A stretch of 64,000 nt of DNA from JAGNKE01 sp965230245 (lineage in GTDB: Bacteria > Pseudomonadota > Alphaproteobacteria > Micavibrionales > Micavibrionaceae). Below the pieces are notes generated by a model, which worked only from the letters and a program-made list of their open reading frames with translations, did not search any database and was not told the DNA's origin. Below are positions 9,457-15,852 of the stretch, piece after piece; the stretch's first letter is position 1, and every line of letters begins with the position of its first letter. Location of the stretch: assembly GCA_965230245.1 (NCBI GenBank), contig OZ246000.1:620001-684000 (forward strand), read 5' to 3'. The position numbers and the translations under genes were made by a program.

Positions 9457-10629
9457 ATGACGACCGAATTAAACAGTCTCGGCATTGCAAAACCCCCGCG
9501 CGATACCCGCGTGGTCGTTGCCATGTCCGGCGGCGTGGATTCTTCCGTCGTCGCCGCGCTCCTGCATGAGGAAGGCTACGATGTCGTCGGCGTCACCCTG
9601 CAGCTTTACGATATGGGCGAGACCAACCTCGCAAGCGGCATCGTCAAGAGCAAGACCTGCTGCGCGGGACAGGACATCTACGACGCCAAACAGGTCGCAG
9701 ACAAACTCGGCTTCCCCCACTACGTCCTGAACTACGAGAACAATTTCCGCGAATCCGTCATAGATGATTTCGCCGACAGCTATCTGCGCGGAGAAACACC
9801 GATCCCCTGCGTGCGCTGTAACCAAAGCGTCAAATTCCGTGACCTGCTGGAGGTCGCCCACGACCTCGGCGCGGATTGCATGGCAACAGGCCACTACATC
9901 AAACGAAATGTAAATGAAAACGGCAACGCCGAACTCGAACGCGCCATCGACCACGGCAAGGATCAAAGCTATTTCCTCTTCGCGACAACACAGGAACAAC
10001 TCGACTTCCTGCGCTTCCCCCTTGGCGGCTGGACAAAGGACGTCACACGCGAACACGCGGAGCGCCTCGGCCTTGTGAATGCCGACAAACCCGACTCACA
10101 AGACATTTGCTTCGTCCCCCACGGCGACTATACAAAGGTCGTAAAGAAAGTGCGCCCGCAAGCCGAAAACCCCGGCGAAATCGTCCATATCGACGGACGC
10201 ATCGTCGGCGAGCATAACGGCATCATCCATTACACCATCGGCCAGCGTAAAGGGCTCGGCATCGGTGGCGGCGTCAGTGAAAACAACGAACCGCTCTACG
10301 TCATCGCCCTGAAGCCAACAGAAAATCAGGTCATCGTAGGGCCGAAGGACGCCCTCGCCCGCGATACGATCTTTATCCGCGAATGCAACTGGCTGATTGA
10401 TCAAAAGGACGCGCAAAACCTGCCCGTTACGGTCAAATTCCGCTCGGTCATGCAGCCCGTCCCCGCGCACCTGACCATCACCGATAACGGCGCAAAAATC
10501 CTGCTTGAGACCGCCCAATACGGCATCTCCCCCGGTCAAGCAACGGTGTGCTACCAAAACAATCGCGTCCTCGGCGGCGGCTGGATCACACAAACAGCCA
10601 ACAGCAGAGCAACAAAAAACGCCGCATAA
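9457..10629 (+). CDS. mnmA: tRNA-specific 2-thiouridylase MnmA
   Basis: ATP-dependent enzyme that thiolates U34 of tRNA-Lys, -Glu and -Gln; 390 residues. The PP-loop SGGVDSS lies near residue 24, the catalytic nucleophile cysteine is C118 in PCVRCN, and the persulfide-forming cysteine is about C365 in GQATVCY. The TGHYIKR and DQSYFLF motifs and the C-terminal beta domain are present. It follows a cysteine desulfurase and ferredoxin on the same strand, which fits direct sulfur delivery to MnmA without a separate Tus relay visible here. Two likely substrates, tRNA-Gln(TTG) and tRNA-Glu(TTC), are encoded in this window. Confidence 0.96.
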   Translation: MTTELNSLGIAKPPRDTRVVVAMSGGVDSSVVAALLHEEGYDVVGVTLQLYDMGETNLASGIVKSKTCCAGQDIYDAKQVADKLGFPHYVLNYENNFRESVIDDFADSYLRGETPIPCVRCNQSVKFRDLLEVAHDLGADCMATGHYIKRNVNENGNAELERAIDHGKDQSYFLFATTQEQLDFLRFPLGGWTKDVTREHAERLGLVNADKPDSQDICFVPHGDYTKVVKKVRPQAENPGEIVHIDGRIVGEHNGIIHYTIGQRKGLGIGGGVSENNEPLYVIALKPTENQVIVGPKDALARDTIFIRECNWLIDQKDAQNLPVTVKFRSVMQPVPAHLTITDNGAKILLETAQYGISPGQATVCYQNNRVLGGGWITQTANSRATKNAA

Positions 10630-10639
10630 AACTGCGGCG
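10614..10639 (-). terminator. Intrinsic terminator overlapping the mnmA stop
   Basis: CGCCGCA (10620-10626) pairs perfectly with TGCGGCG (10633-10639) around TAAAAC. The six A residues at 10614-10619 give a U-run when read on the minus strand, so it terminates the minus-strand gene ending at 10671. The mnmA stop codon TAA lies inside the hairpin. Confidence 0.8.
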
Positions 10640-10670
10640 CCTTTAATCTGCAATATACAACTGCGAAAAG

Positions 10671-11162
10671 TTACGGCTTGAAAGAACTCCCACCACTCAT
10701 ACCATCGACAGCATTATCAATCACATCTGTCCTATTCTTCAGAGCTTCTGCAGCCTCTCCGCTCATACCTTCAGTAGTGACATGATCAACAACGGCCTCA
10801 CCACCCTCATAAGCGGCATCTTCAACACCGCCGACAATTGCATCTTTCCACTCACCTATTTGCTGTCCCAAAGCTTCAATCCAGCCAGGAGCGTTACTGT
10901 CTAAGAGTTGCTCATTGGTCAGCTCAGCAGTTCTATATCCGTAATCCTGATTGGATTGCTCGGACGCAATCGCACGGCGAATGGTGGAATCAGTCGGATT
11001 GTCGTACCCCTGCTCCGCCATCTGTTCTGTCACAGAGGCAATCGTCGCCTCGCCGATCGCGGTCGCGGCGAATGTCTGCCAGTCCTTATCATTGTAAAAA
11101 TTAAGTCCGACGGTTTCCTCTCGAAGATCGGTAAACTCCATCGCTTCAACGTTTGCACCCAT
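10671..11162 (-). CDS. Acidic hypothetical protein
   Basis: A 163-residue protein I do not recognise. It is acidic, rich in Ala, Gly, Glu, Asp and Thr, has no signal peptide or membrane segment, and ends with a Gly/Ser-rich SGGSSF tail. The C-terminal half has amphipathic stretches (EWKDAIVGGVEDAAYEGGEAVVDHV). I chose the ATG at 11162 because AGGTG lies 5-6 nt upstream; a GTG nine bases further up has no better signal. It is a single gene with its own terminator, 141 bp from tRNA-Met and transcribed away from it. Its style resembles the other unknown acidic proteins in the window at 15.9, 55.4 and 60.5 kb. Confidence 0.7.
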   Translation of the reverse strand: MGANVEAMEFTDLREETVGLNFYNDKDWQTFAATAIGEATIASVTEQMAEQGYDNPTDSTIRRAIASEQSNQDYGYRTAELTNEQLLDSNAPGWIEALGQQIGEWKDAIVGGVEDAAYEGGEAVVDHVTTEGMSGEAAEALKNRTDVIDNAVDGMSGGSSFKP

Positions 11163-11303
11163 AATTTGCACCTATATTTGATATAATTCTTTGTTAATAT
11201 TTTATGCCTGAAAAACCGGAGAATGCAAGAAAATGCTTTTTTTCACGCCAATATCTTGACAAAATCGCCAGAAAAGAAGAAAACAGCGTCTCAATATTGG
11301 TAT

Positions 11304-11379
11304 GGCGGTGTAGCTCAGGGGTTAGAGCAGTGGAATCATAATCCATGTGTCGGGTGTTCAAATCACCCCACCGCTACCA
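11304..11379 (+). tRNA. tRNA-Met(CAT), elongator-type
   Basis: A complete 76-nt cloverleaf with encoded CCA. Acceptor GGCGGTG/CACCGCT (G1-U72 wobble), D-stem GCTC/GAGC, anticodon loop ATCATAA (CAT), T-loop TTCAAAT. CAT could also serve tRNA-Ile2 after lysidine modification, but the GGCGG...CCGCT acceptor resembles alphaproteobacterial elongator tRNA-Met. fbpB starts 86 bp downstream. Confidence 0.9.
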
Positions 11380-11464
11380 ACTTCCGCGCAATAGTGTACT
11401 ATGAAAACGGTTATGTACTGTTAATTGCCACGGATAAACTCTCTATCCCTGCTCATGATGCCAG

Positions 11465-13024
11465 ATGACACGTTTTAGATTACAAAATATTTTTTTTTAC
11501 ATTACGGCATTGATCATTTTGGCTCCGCTCGTAGCGCTTGGAATACAAGGATTTGGCGCCAAGAGCGACACTTTTTTGTTTTTAGTGAAAAACGTATTAG
11601 ATGATGTATTCATCAGCTCATTCATCATTGTATTCTTAACGGCAATTGGTGTTTTTGTGATTGGGGTCAGTACGGCGTGGTTCGTTGTACAGTATGAATT
11701 CTGGGGCAGAAGTGTATTGCAATGGGCACTTTTTATGCCACTGGCGTTTCCCGCTTATATTCTGGCCTATGTTTACACTGACTTTTTTGATGCGGCAGGG
11801 CAGTTGTCTCAGATGTTAAGGGCATTGGATGTAAGCTTTCTATTACCGGACTTAAGAACGACAGGCGGCGCAAGCTTTATACTTACATTTTGTCTTTACC
11901 CATACATATATCTTTTTGCACGAAACGGATTTTTAACAACCTCAAAAAATCAGATAGAGAGCGCATCCCTCTTGGGAGGCAGCAAGTGGTCACAGTTCTT
12001 TAGTATTGCCTTGCCATCTGCAAGACCGTTTATCATTGTCGGTCTAGTGCTTGTGATTATGGAGGTTCTGGCCGATTACGGCACGATGGATTATTTTGGT
12101 ATTAAGGTGTTCTCTACCGTAATCTATGACTCTTGGGCAGGATATGGGGATATAACAGCAGCAGCCAGACTATCCCTGCTTCTTTTGGTCTTTGTTTTGC
12201 TTCTGGTGTTTCTTGAAAAAAAGCAACGCGGAAAAATGAGATTTTACGAGATTGATCGTGTACAAACACACGCTAAGCCGCAAAAAAAAGGCAACCTGCT
12301 GATAAGCCTGTATTGTTTCTTGCCCGTTTTCATTGGTTTTATTTTTCCAATGATGATTATGCTAAACATGGTTTTGGAGACACTTGATTACGCGCTGATA
12401 ACCAAAACACTTCCTTATTTGCTAAACACACTGGTCTCAGGAGCGCTGGTTGCACTGCTTGGTGTTCTTATAGCTTTCATTTTAGTATCGCAAACCCGAA
12501 AAGCCCCGAGTGCTAGAAAGAACATACTCCTGACATGCTGCGGGTTTGGATACGCGTTGCCGGGAATTATTCTGGGACTGGGGCTTTTGCTGATATCCTC
12601 ATATTTCTCTGCACTCGGAGTTTTAGTCACTGGGACTTTCATTTTTTTAATTCTCGGCTATCTCATTCGATTTTTGAACGTGGCTCTGCAAGGCATTGAT
12701 GCAGGCTATGATAAAATAAGCCCTTCGATCATCGAAGCTGGCGAACTCATGAAACGTAAAACTCTTGATGATATTTGGCATGTAAAGTTGCCTCTATTAT
12801 GGCCCTCTATATTCAGTACAGGCCTTATTCTGGCTGTTGAAGTCATAAAGGAATTGCCTTTAACCTTAGTTTTGCGTCCCTTTGATTTTGATACGCTGGC
12901 CGTTCACACCTACAATCTGGCGTCTGATGAACGCTTGCACGAGGCGGCTTTTCCGGCAATGTGCATTGTGATTGCGGGCTGCGTTCCCGTTTTGCTTTTA
13001 CAAAAGCTTATTCGCAGCCCGTAA
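11465..13024 (+). CDS. fbpB: Ferric iron ABC transporter permease (FbpB type)
   Basis: Inner-membrane permease, 519 residues, with about twelve hydrophobic segments in two homologous halves. Each half carries a binding-protein-dependent transport loop: first ESASLLGGSKWSQFFSIALPSARP, second EAGELMKRKTLDDIWHVKLPLLWPS. This fused double-domain form is typical of FbpB/AfuB iron(III) permeases. The substrate is inferred from the neighbouring FutA/FbpA-type binding protein and FbpC-type ATPase. Unlike the usual fbpABC operon, this gene is transcribed separately, after tRNA-Met, and converges on fbpA with a 27-bp gap. It has no strong Shine-Dalgarno before ATG 11465. Confidence 0.9.
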   Translation: MTRFRLQNIFFYITALIILAPLVALGIQGFGAKSDTFLFLVKNVLDDVFISSFIIVFLTAIGVFVIGVSTAWFVVQYEFWGRSVLQWALFMPLAFPAYILAYVYTDFFDAAGQLSQMLRALDVSFLLPDLRTTGGASFILTFCLYPYIYLFARNGFLTTSKNQIESASLLGGSKWSQFFSIALPSARPFIIVGLVLVIMEVLADYGTMDYFGIKVFSTVIYDSWAGYGDITAAARLSLLLLVFVLLLVFLEKKQRGKMRFYEIDRVQTHAKPQKKGNLLISLYCFLPVFIGFIFPMMIMLNMVLETLDYALITKTLPYLLNTLVSGALVALLGVLIAFILVSQTRKAPSARKNILLTCCGFGYALPGIILGLGLLLISSYFSALGVLVTGTFIFLILGYLIRFLNVALQGIDAGYDKISPSIIEAGELMKRKTLDDIWHVKLPLLWPSIFSTGLILAVEVIKELPLTLVLRPFDFDTLAVHTYNLASDERLHEAAFPAMCIVIAGCVPVLLLQKLIRSP

Positions 13025-13051
13025 CACGTCTTTGTCTAAGGAAATCTAATT

Positions 13052-14077
13052 CTATGGGAACGCAATTTCATCAAAAATCATTTTGGCTTGTTTTTGATGC
13101 TTCCCGAATGCACTAACATTTATGTCCTGGATTTTAAAATCTCGGTTAGCCTCAACCACGTCATTCACTTCAACGCTGTCTACAACCGGATATTCGTTAT
13201 TGCCGTTTGCAAAATAAGCCTGAGCGGAATCCGTGGTCAGATACTCTAAAAACTGTACTGCGGCCTCTTTGTTTTTTGCATTTTTCAAAACACCTGCGCC
13301 GGAGATATTGATATGCGTGCCGTTACTTTCCTGATCCGGGAAAACAAGAGCAAGATTTTTAGCGATAGCTTTTTCTGTAGGATCTTCAGAGCGTTGCAGA
13401 CGGAAGAAATAGTAACTATTCACCAGTGCGATATCACAGATTCCCGCAGCAACCGCTTTAATCTGGTCGGTATCCCCGCCCTGAGGTTTACGTGCAAGAT
13501 TATCCAAAACTCCCTTAGCCCAAACCTTTGCGGCCTCTTCGCCCTCTTGTGCAATCATACTGGCAAGCAATGACTGGTTGTAGATATTTCCTGACGAACG
13601 TACACAGACACGCCCTTTCCATTTCGGATCAGCCAGATCCTTGTATGACATCAAAACCGCGTCCTCTATTTTATCCTTGTTATAAACAAGAACGCGCGCG
13701 CGAGCGGAGAAACCAAACCATAAATCATCGGGATGACGAAGGTTCGTTGGTATTTTTTCTCTCAGAATGTCAGACTCAACTTTATCAAACAGACTGGCTT
13801 GCTCGGCGCGCCACAAACGACCCGAGTCAACAGTGATAAATAAATCCGCAGGGCTAAGCTCGCCTTCTTGCTCCAATCGTGCGATCAACGCATCCCCTTT
13901 ACCATCGACACGCTTGATTTCAATTCCGGTCTGTTCGGTAAAATCTGAATATAACTTCTCATCCGTATCATAATGACGCGAAGAATAGATATGCAGCGTA
14001 TTGTCTTGTGCGAATGTAGCCTCAAATGCCGTAAAAGTAAGCGCAACAGCAAGTATGGGCAGGACTTTTTTGATCAT
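13052..14077 (-). CDS. fbpA: Ferric iron ABC transporter substrate-binding protein (FbpA/FutA type)
   Basis: A 341-residue periplasmic protein with a cleavable signal peptide of about 23 residues ending TFAQ. The mature part begins with the iron-binding opening LHIYSSRHYDTDEKLY. Later come LWFGFSARARVLVYNKD and the adjacent tyrosines of NSYYFFRL, which ligate Fe(III) in FutA/FbpA. Length and motif order are normal. It is divergent from fbpC; the 100-bp gap holds two Fur-box-like palindromes, so iron repression is likely. AAGG precedes the ATG. Confidence 0.93.
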   Translation of the reverse strand: MIKKVLPILAVALTFTAFEATFAQDNTLHIYSSRHYDTDEKLYSDFTEQTGIEIKRVDGKGDALIARLEQEGELSPADLFITVDSGRLWRAEQASLFDKVESDILREKIPTNLRHPDDLWFGFSARARVLVYNKDKIEDAVLMSYKDLADPKWKGRVCVRSSGNIYNQSLLASMIAQEGEEAAKVWAKGVLDNLARKPQGGDTDQIKAVAAGICDIALVNSYYFFRLQRSEDPTEKAIAKNLALVFPDQESNGTHINISGAGVLKNAKNKEAAVQFLEYLTTDSAQAYFANGNNEYPVVDSVEVNDVVEANRDFKIQDINVSAFGKHQKQAKMIFDEIAFP

Positions 14078-14105
14078 GGTTTTAGCCTTTTTACTTGAAA
14101 TTTGT

Positions 14106-14124
14106 ATTGATAATGATTATCAAT
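14106..14124. promoter_or_regulatory. Fur-box-like operator 1
   Basis: A perfect 9-1-9 palindrome, ATTGATAAT-G-ATTATCAAT, close to the GATAAT-repeat Fur consensus. It lies 28 bp before fbpA and 53 bp before fbpC in their divergent promoter region. An iron regulator of the Fur family is inferred; Mur/Irr-type regulators of alphaproteobacteria are alternatives. Confidence 0.85.
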
Positions 14125-14139
14125 TAAGCTTCTAACAGT

Positions 14140-14158
14140 GTTGAGAATGAATATCAAC
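14140..14158. promoter_or_regulatory. Fur-box-like operator 2 (imperfect)
   Basis: GTTGAGAATGAATATCAAC is a 19-bp imperfect palindrome of the same length as operator 1, centred 34 bp away and self-complementary at 14 of 19 positions. It sits just before fbpC and may be its own operator, giving tandem control. Confidence 0.55.
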
Positions 14159-14177
14159 TAGGAAATAATTTTTTGTC

Positions 14178-15266
14178 ATGACATCCAAAGAACCCGAAAT
14201 ATTGCTTGAAGCAGATAATCTTTGCTTCTCCTATCGTGAGGCTTTGCCTCACGGTTTGAGTGTTGTACGCAATATTTCCTTTGATATTTATAAGGAGGAG
14301 TTTTTGTGTCTTCTCGGGCCTTCAGGCTGCGGAAAAACAACACTTTTGCGGCTCCTTGCTGGTTTGGAAGCACCCGATAGCGGTTCAATCAGAACACATG
14401 GTGATACACTGGAAGTCGGAATGGTATTTCAGGATTTAGCACTCTTTCCGCACATGAGCGTTGCACGAAATGTAGGCTATGCGTTACGTCATCTCTCCCG
14501 CGTTGACAGGCGCATGCGAACAGATGAAATGCTGGCTTTGGTTGGCCTCACTGAGAAGCGCGGCGCATACCCGCATGAGCTTTCCGGCGGCCAGAAACAA
14601 AGACTTGCCTTGGCAAGAGCTTTGGCACGTCAACCTGACCTTATTTTATTGGATGAGCCTTTTGCCTCTCAGGATGTGACATTGCGGGCACAAATGCGTG
14701 ATGATGTGATGCATATTCTGCGCGATGCGGGAGTTGCAGCTTTACTCGTGACACATGACCCTGAAGAAGCAATGCAATTCGCCGACCGAATTGCCATCAT
14801 GAATAAAGGCTCAATTCAACAGATCGGCGAACCGACCGATATATACAATCACCCGAACAGCGCCTTTGTTGCGTCTTTTTTCGGGCAAACAAACCGAATA
14901 AGAGGATGTGTTAAGAGCGGCATTGTTTCTACAGCTATCGGCAAAATTGAAGCGCCAGAGTTTCAGGATAATACCAATGTCCAGATTATTATAAGACCGG
15001 AAGCACTAAAACTTTCTGCACATGATCCGGCTGTAGATCATAATGACCCCAAACATGCGCATGCCCACGCTTATGTGTCGGAAAGGAAATATCTCGGACG
15101 GTCTACCCTTGTGCATATGGATACACATGATCTTGATAAAAAGGATCAAAACTCTGTCCATCTTCATGCCCGTGTGCCCGGTGCCTTTTTGGAACAGACT
15201 GTAAGTGTTCAGGATGTATTTTTGGATCAATCCCAAATTTTCGTATTCGAAGACGAAGCGGCATAA
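14178..15266 (+). CDS. fbpC: Ferric iron ABC transporter ATP-binding protein (FbpC type)
   Basis: A 362-residue ABC ATPase with Walker A GPSGCGKTT, signature LSGGQKQRLALARAL, Walker B LILLDEPFAS and the switch His in THDPEEA. After about residue 240 comes a TOBE-like domain (IIRPEALKLSAH), normal for FbpC/PotA-type ATPases. It powers iron(III) import with the FbpA-type binding protein and FbpB-type permease encoded next to it. The DPAVDHNDPKHAHAHAH-like His-rich segment near residue 285 is unusual and could bind metal. The gene has its own divergent promoter with the Fur-like boxes. Confidence 0.92.
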   Translation: MTSKEPEILLEADNLCFSYREALPHGLSVVRNISFDIYKEEFLCLLGPSGCGKTTLLRLLAGLEAPDSGSIRTHGDTLEVGMVFQDLALFPHMSVARNVGYALRHLSRVDRRMRTDEMLALVGLTEKRGAYPHELSGGQKQRLALARALARQPDLILLDEPFASQDVTLRAQMRDDVMHILRDAGVAALLVTHDPEEAMQFADRIAIMNKGSIQQIGEPTDIYNHPNSAFVASFFGQTNRIRGCVKSGIVSTAIGKIEAPEFQDNTNVQIIIRPEALKLSAHDPAVDHNDPKHAHAHAYVSERKYLGRSTLVHMDTHDLDKKDQNSVHLHARVPGAFLEQTVSVQDVFLDQSQIFVFEDEAA

Positions 15267-15480
15267 AAAGAGACTTTGCCGGACTAAAGTCGCCGGACTA
15301 AGATCGAGGATAATAACATTCCGATATTCAAAAACGAACAAATATTTGACGCAACAAAGAAACGTAAGTACCATAACAAGGTGAAAAATATTTTTGTACA
15401 ACAGCCGATACAACATCACCCAGCCAAACAGCGGGGCGTTTTGTGTTGATTGTATAAGTACAAGCATTTTCACGACGACG

Positions 15481-15505
15481 GCCTCGCTATTGCGGGGCTT
15501 TTTTT
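15481..15505 (+). terminator. Intrinsic terminator just before the tRNA array
   Basis: GCCTCGC (15481-15487), loop TATT, GCGGGGC (15492-15498), then seven T residues. A 7-bp stem with one G-U pair. It ends 4 nt before the first tRNA, so it should stop transcription from the fbpC side, and the array promoter would have to overlap it or lie upstream with read-through. The 210 bp between fbpC and this hairpin contain a GCCGGACTAA direct repeat at about 15280-15302 and nothing else I can name. Confidence 0.75.
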
Positions 15506-15508
15506 ATT

Positions 15509-15584
15509 GCTCGTATAACTCAATTTGTAGAGTAACCCGCTCATAACGGGTTGGTTATCGGTTCAAATCCGGTTACGAGCACCA
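15509..15584 (+). tRNA. tRNA with CAT anticodon (Met or Ile2), first of array
   Basis: A 76-nt cloverleaf with encoded CCA: acceptor GCTCGTA/TACGAGC, D-stem ACTC/GAGT, anticodon stem ACCCG/CGGGT with loop CTCATAA, T-loop TTCAAAT. The D-loop AATTTGTA lacks the conserved G18-G19 pair. That is abnormal for a housekeeping tRNA and weakens D-loop/T-loop docking. The sequence is quite different from the CAT tRNA at 11.3 kb. Met versus lysidine-modified Ile cannot be settled by eye. Confidence 0.82.
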
Positions 15585-15585
15585 A

Positions 15586-15663
15586 CGGGTAGTGGAGAAG
15601 TCTGGAGTTCTCACCTGATTTGGAATCAGGGGGTCGTAGGTTCAAATCCTGCCTACCCGACCA
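15586..15663 (+). tRNA. tRNA-Pro(TGG)
   Basis: A 78-nt cloverleaf with encoded CCA, starting one base after the previous tRNA. Acceptor CGGGTAG/CTACCCG has the C1-G72 pair characteristic of tRNA-Pro. D-arm GAGA...TCTC with TGG in a 10-nt loop, anticodon stem CCTGA/TCAGG with loop TTTGGAA, T-loop TTCAAAT, discriminator A. Confidence 0.88.
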
Positions 15664-15668
15664 AATAT

Positions 15669-15745
15669 GTTGCGTGTAGCATTAAGGCAATGCACCTGAT
15701 TGTGAGTCAGGCATGAAGCGGGTTCGATTCCCGTCGCGCACCCCA
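15669..15745 (+). tRNA. tRNA-His(GTG), unusual acceptor end
   Basis: A 77-nt cloverleaf with encoded CCA; anticodon stem CCTGA/TCAGG with loop TTGTGAG. A G at 15669 can act as G-1 against C73, but position 1 (T) faces position 72 (C), a mismatch. Encoded G-1 with C73 differs from the usual alphaproteobacterial tRNA-His, which commonly lacks G-1. The D-arm is GCAT/ATGC with GG in the loop. Confidence 0.82.
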
Positions 15746-15746
15746 T

Positions 15747-15820
15747 TCGGGCGTAGCCAAGCGGCAAGGCAACGGAATTTGACTCCGTGATCGTAGGTTC
15801 GATCCCTACCGCCCGATCCA
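15747..15820 (+). tRNA. tRNA-Gln(TTG)
   Basis: A 74-nt cloverleaf with encoded CCA, one base after tRNA-His. Acceptor TCGGGCG/CGCCCGA has the weak U1-A72 pair typical of tRNA-Gln; anticodon stem ACGGA/TCCGT with loop ATTTGAC; T-loop TTCGATC. A likely MnmA substrate at U34. No terminator is visible between it and the convergent gene ending at 15853. Confidence 0.92.
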
Positions 15821-15852
15821 ATATTTAAGACCAGAGAACGAAGAACCAGAAA

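Noticed and set aside
11256..11284. TTGACA as promoter of tRNA-Met
   Set aside because: A good -35 is present but no acceptable -10 lies at 16-18 nt.
15006..15473. Minus-strand ORF opposite fbpC
   Set aside because: Shadow of fbpC and of the intergenic region; no ribosome site or recognisable domain.
15267..15480. Possible small RNA between fbpC and the array
   Set aside because: Only a short direct repeat and a small hairpin are visible; no promoter-terminator pair.
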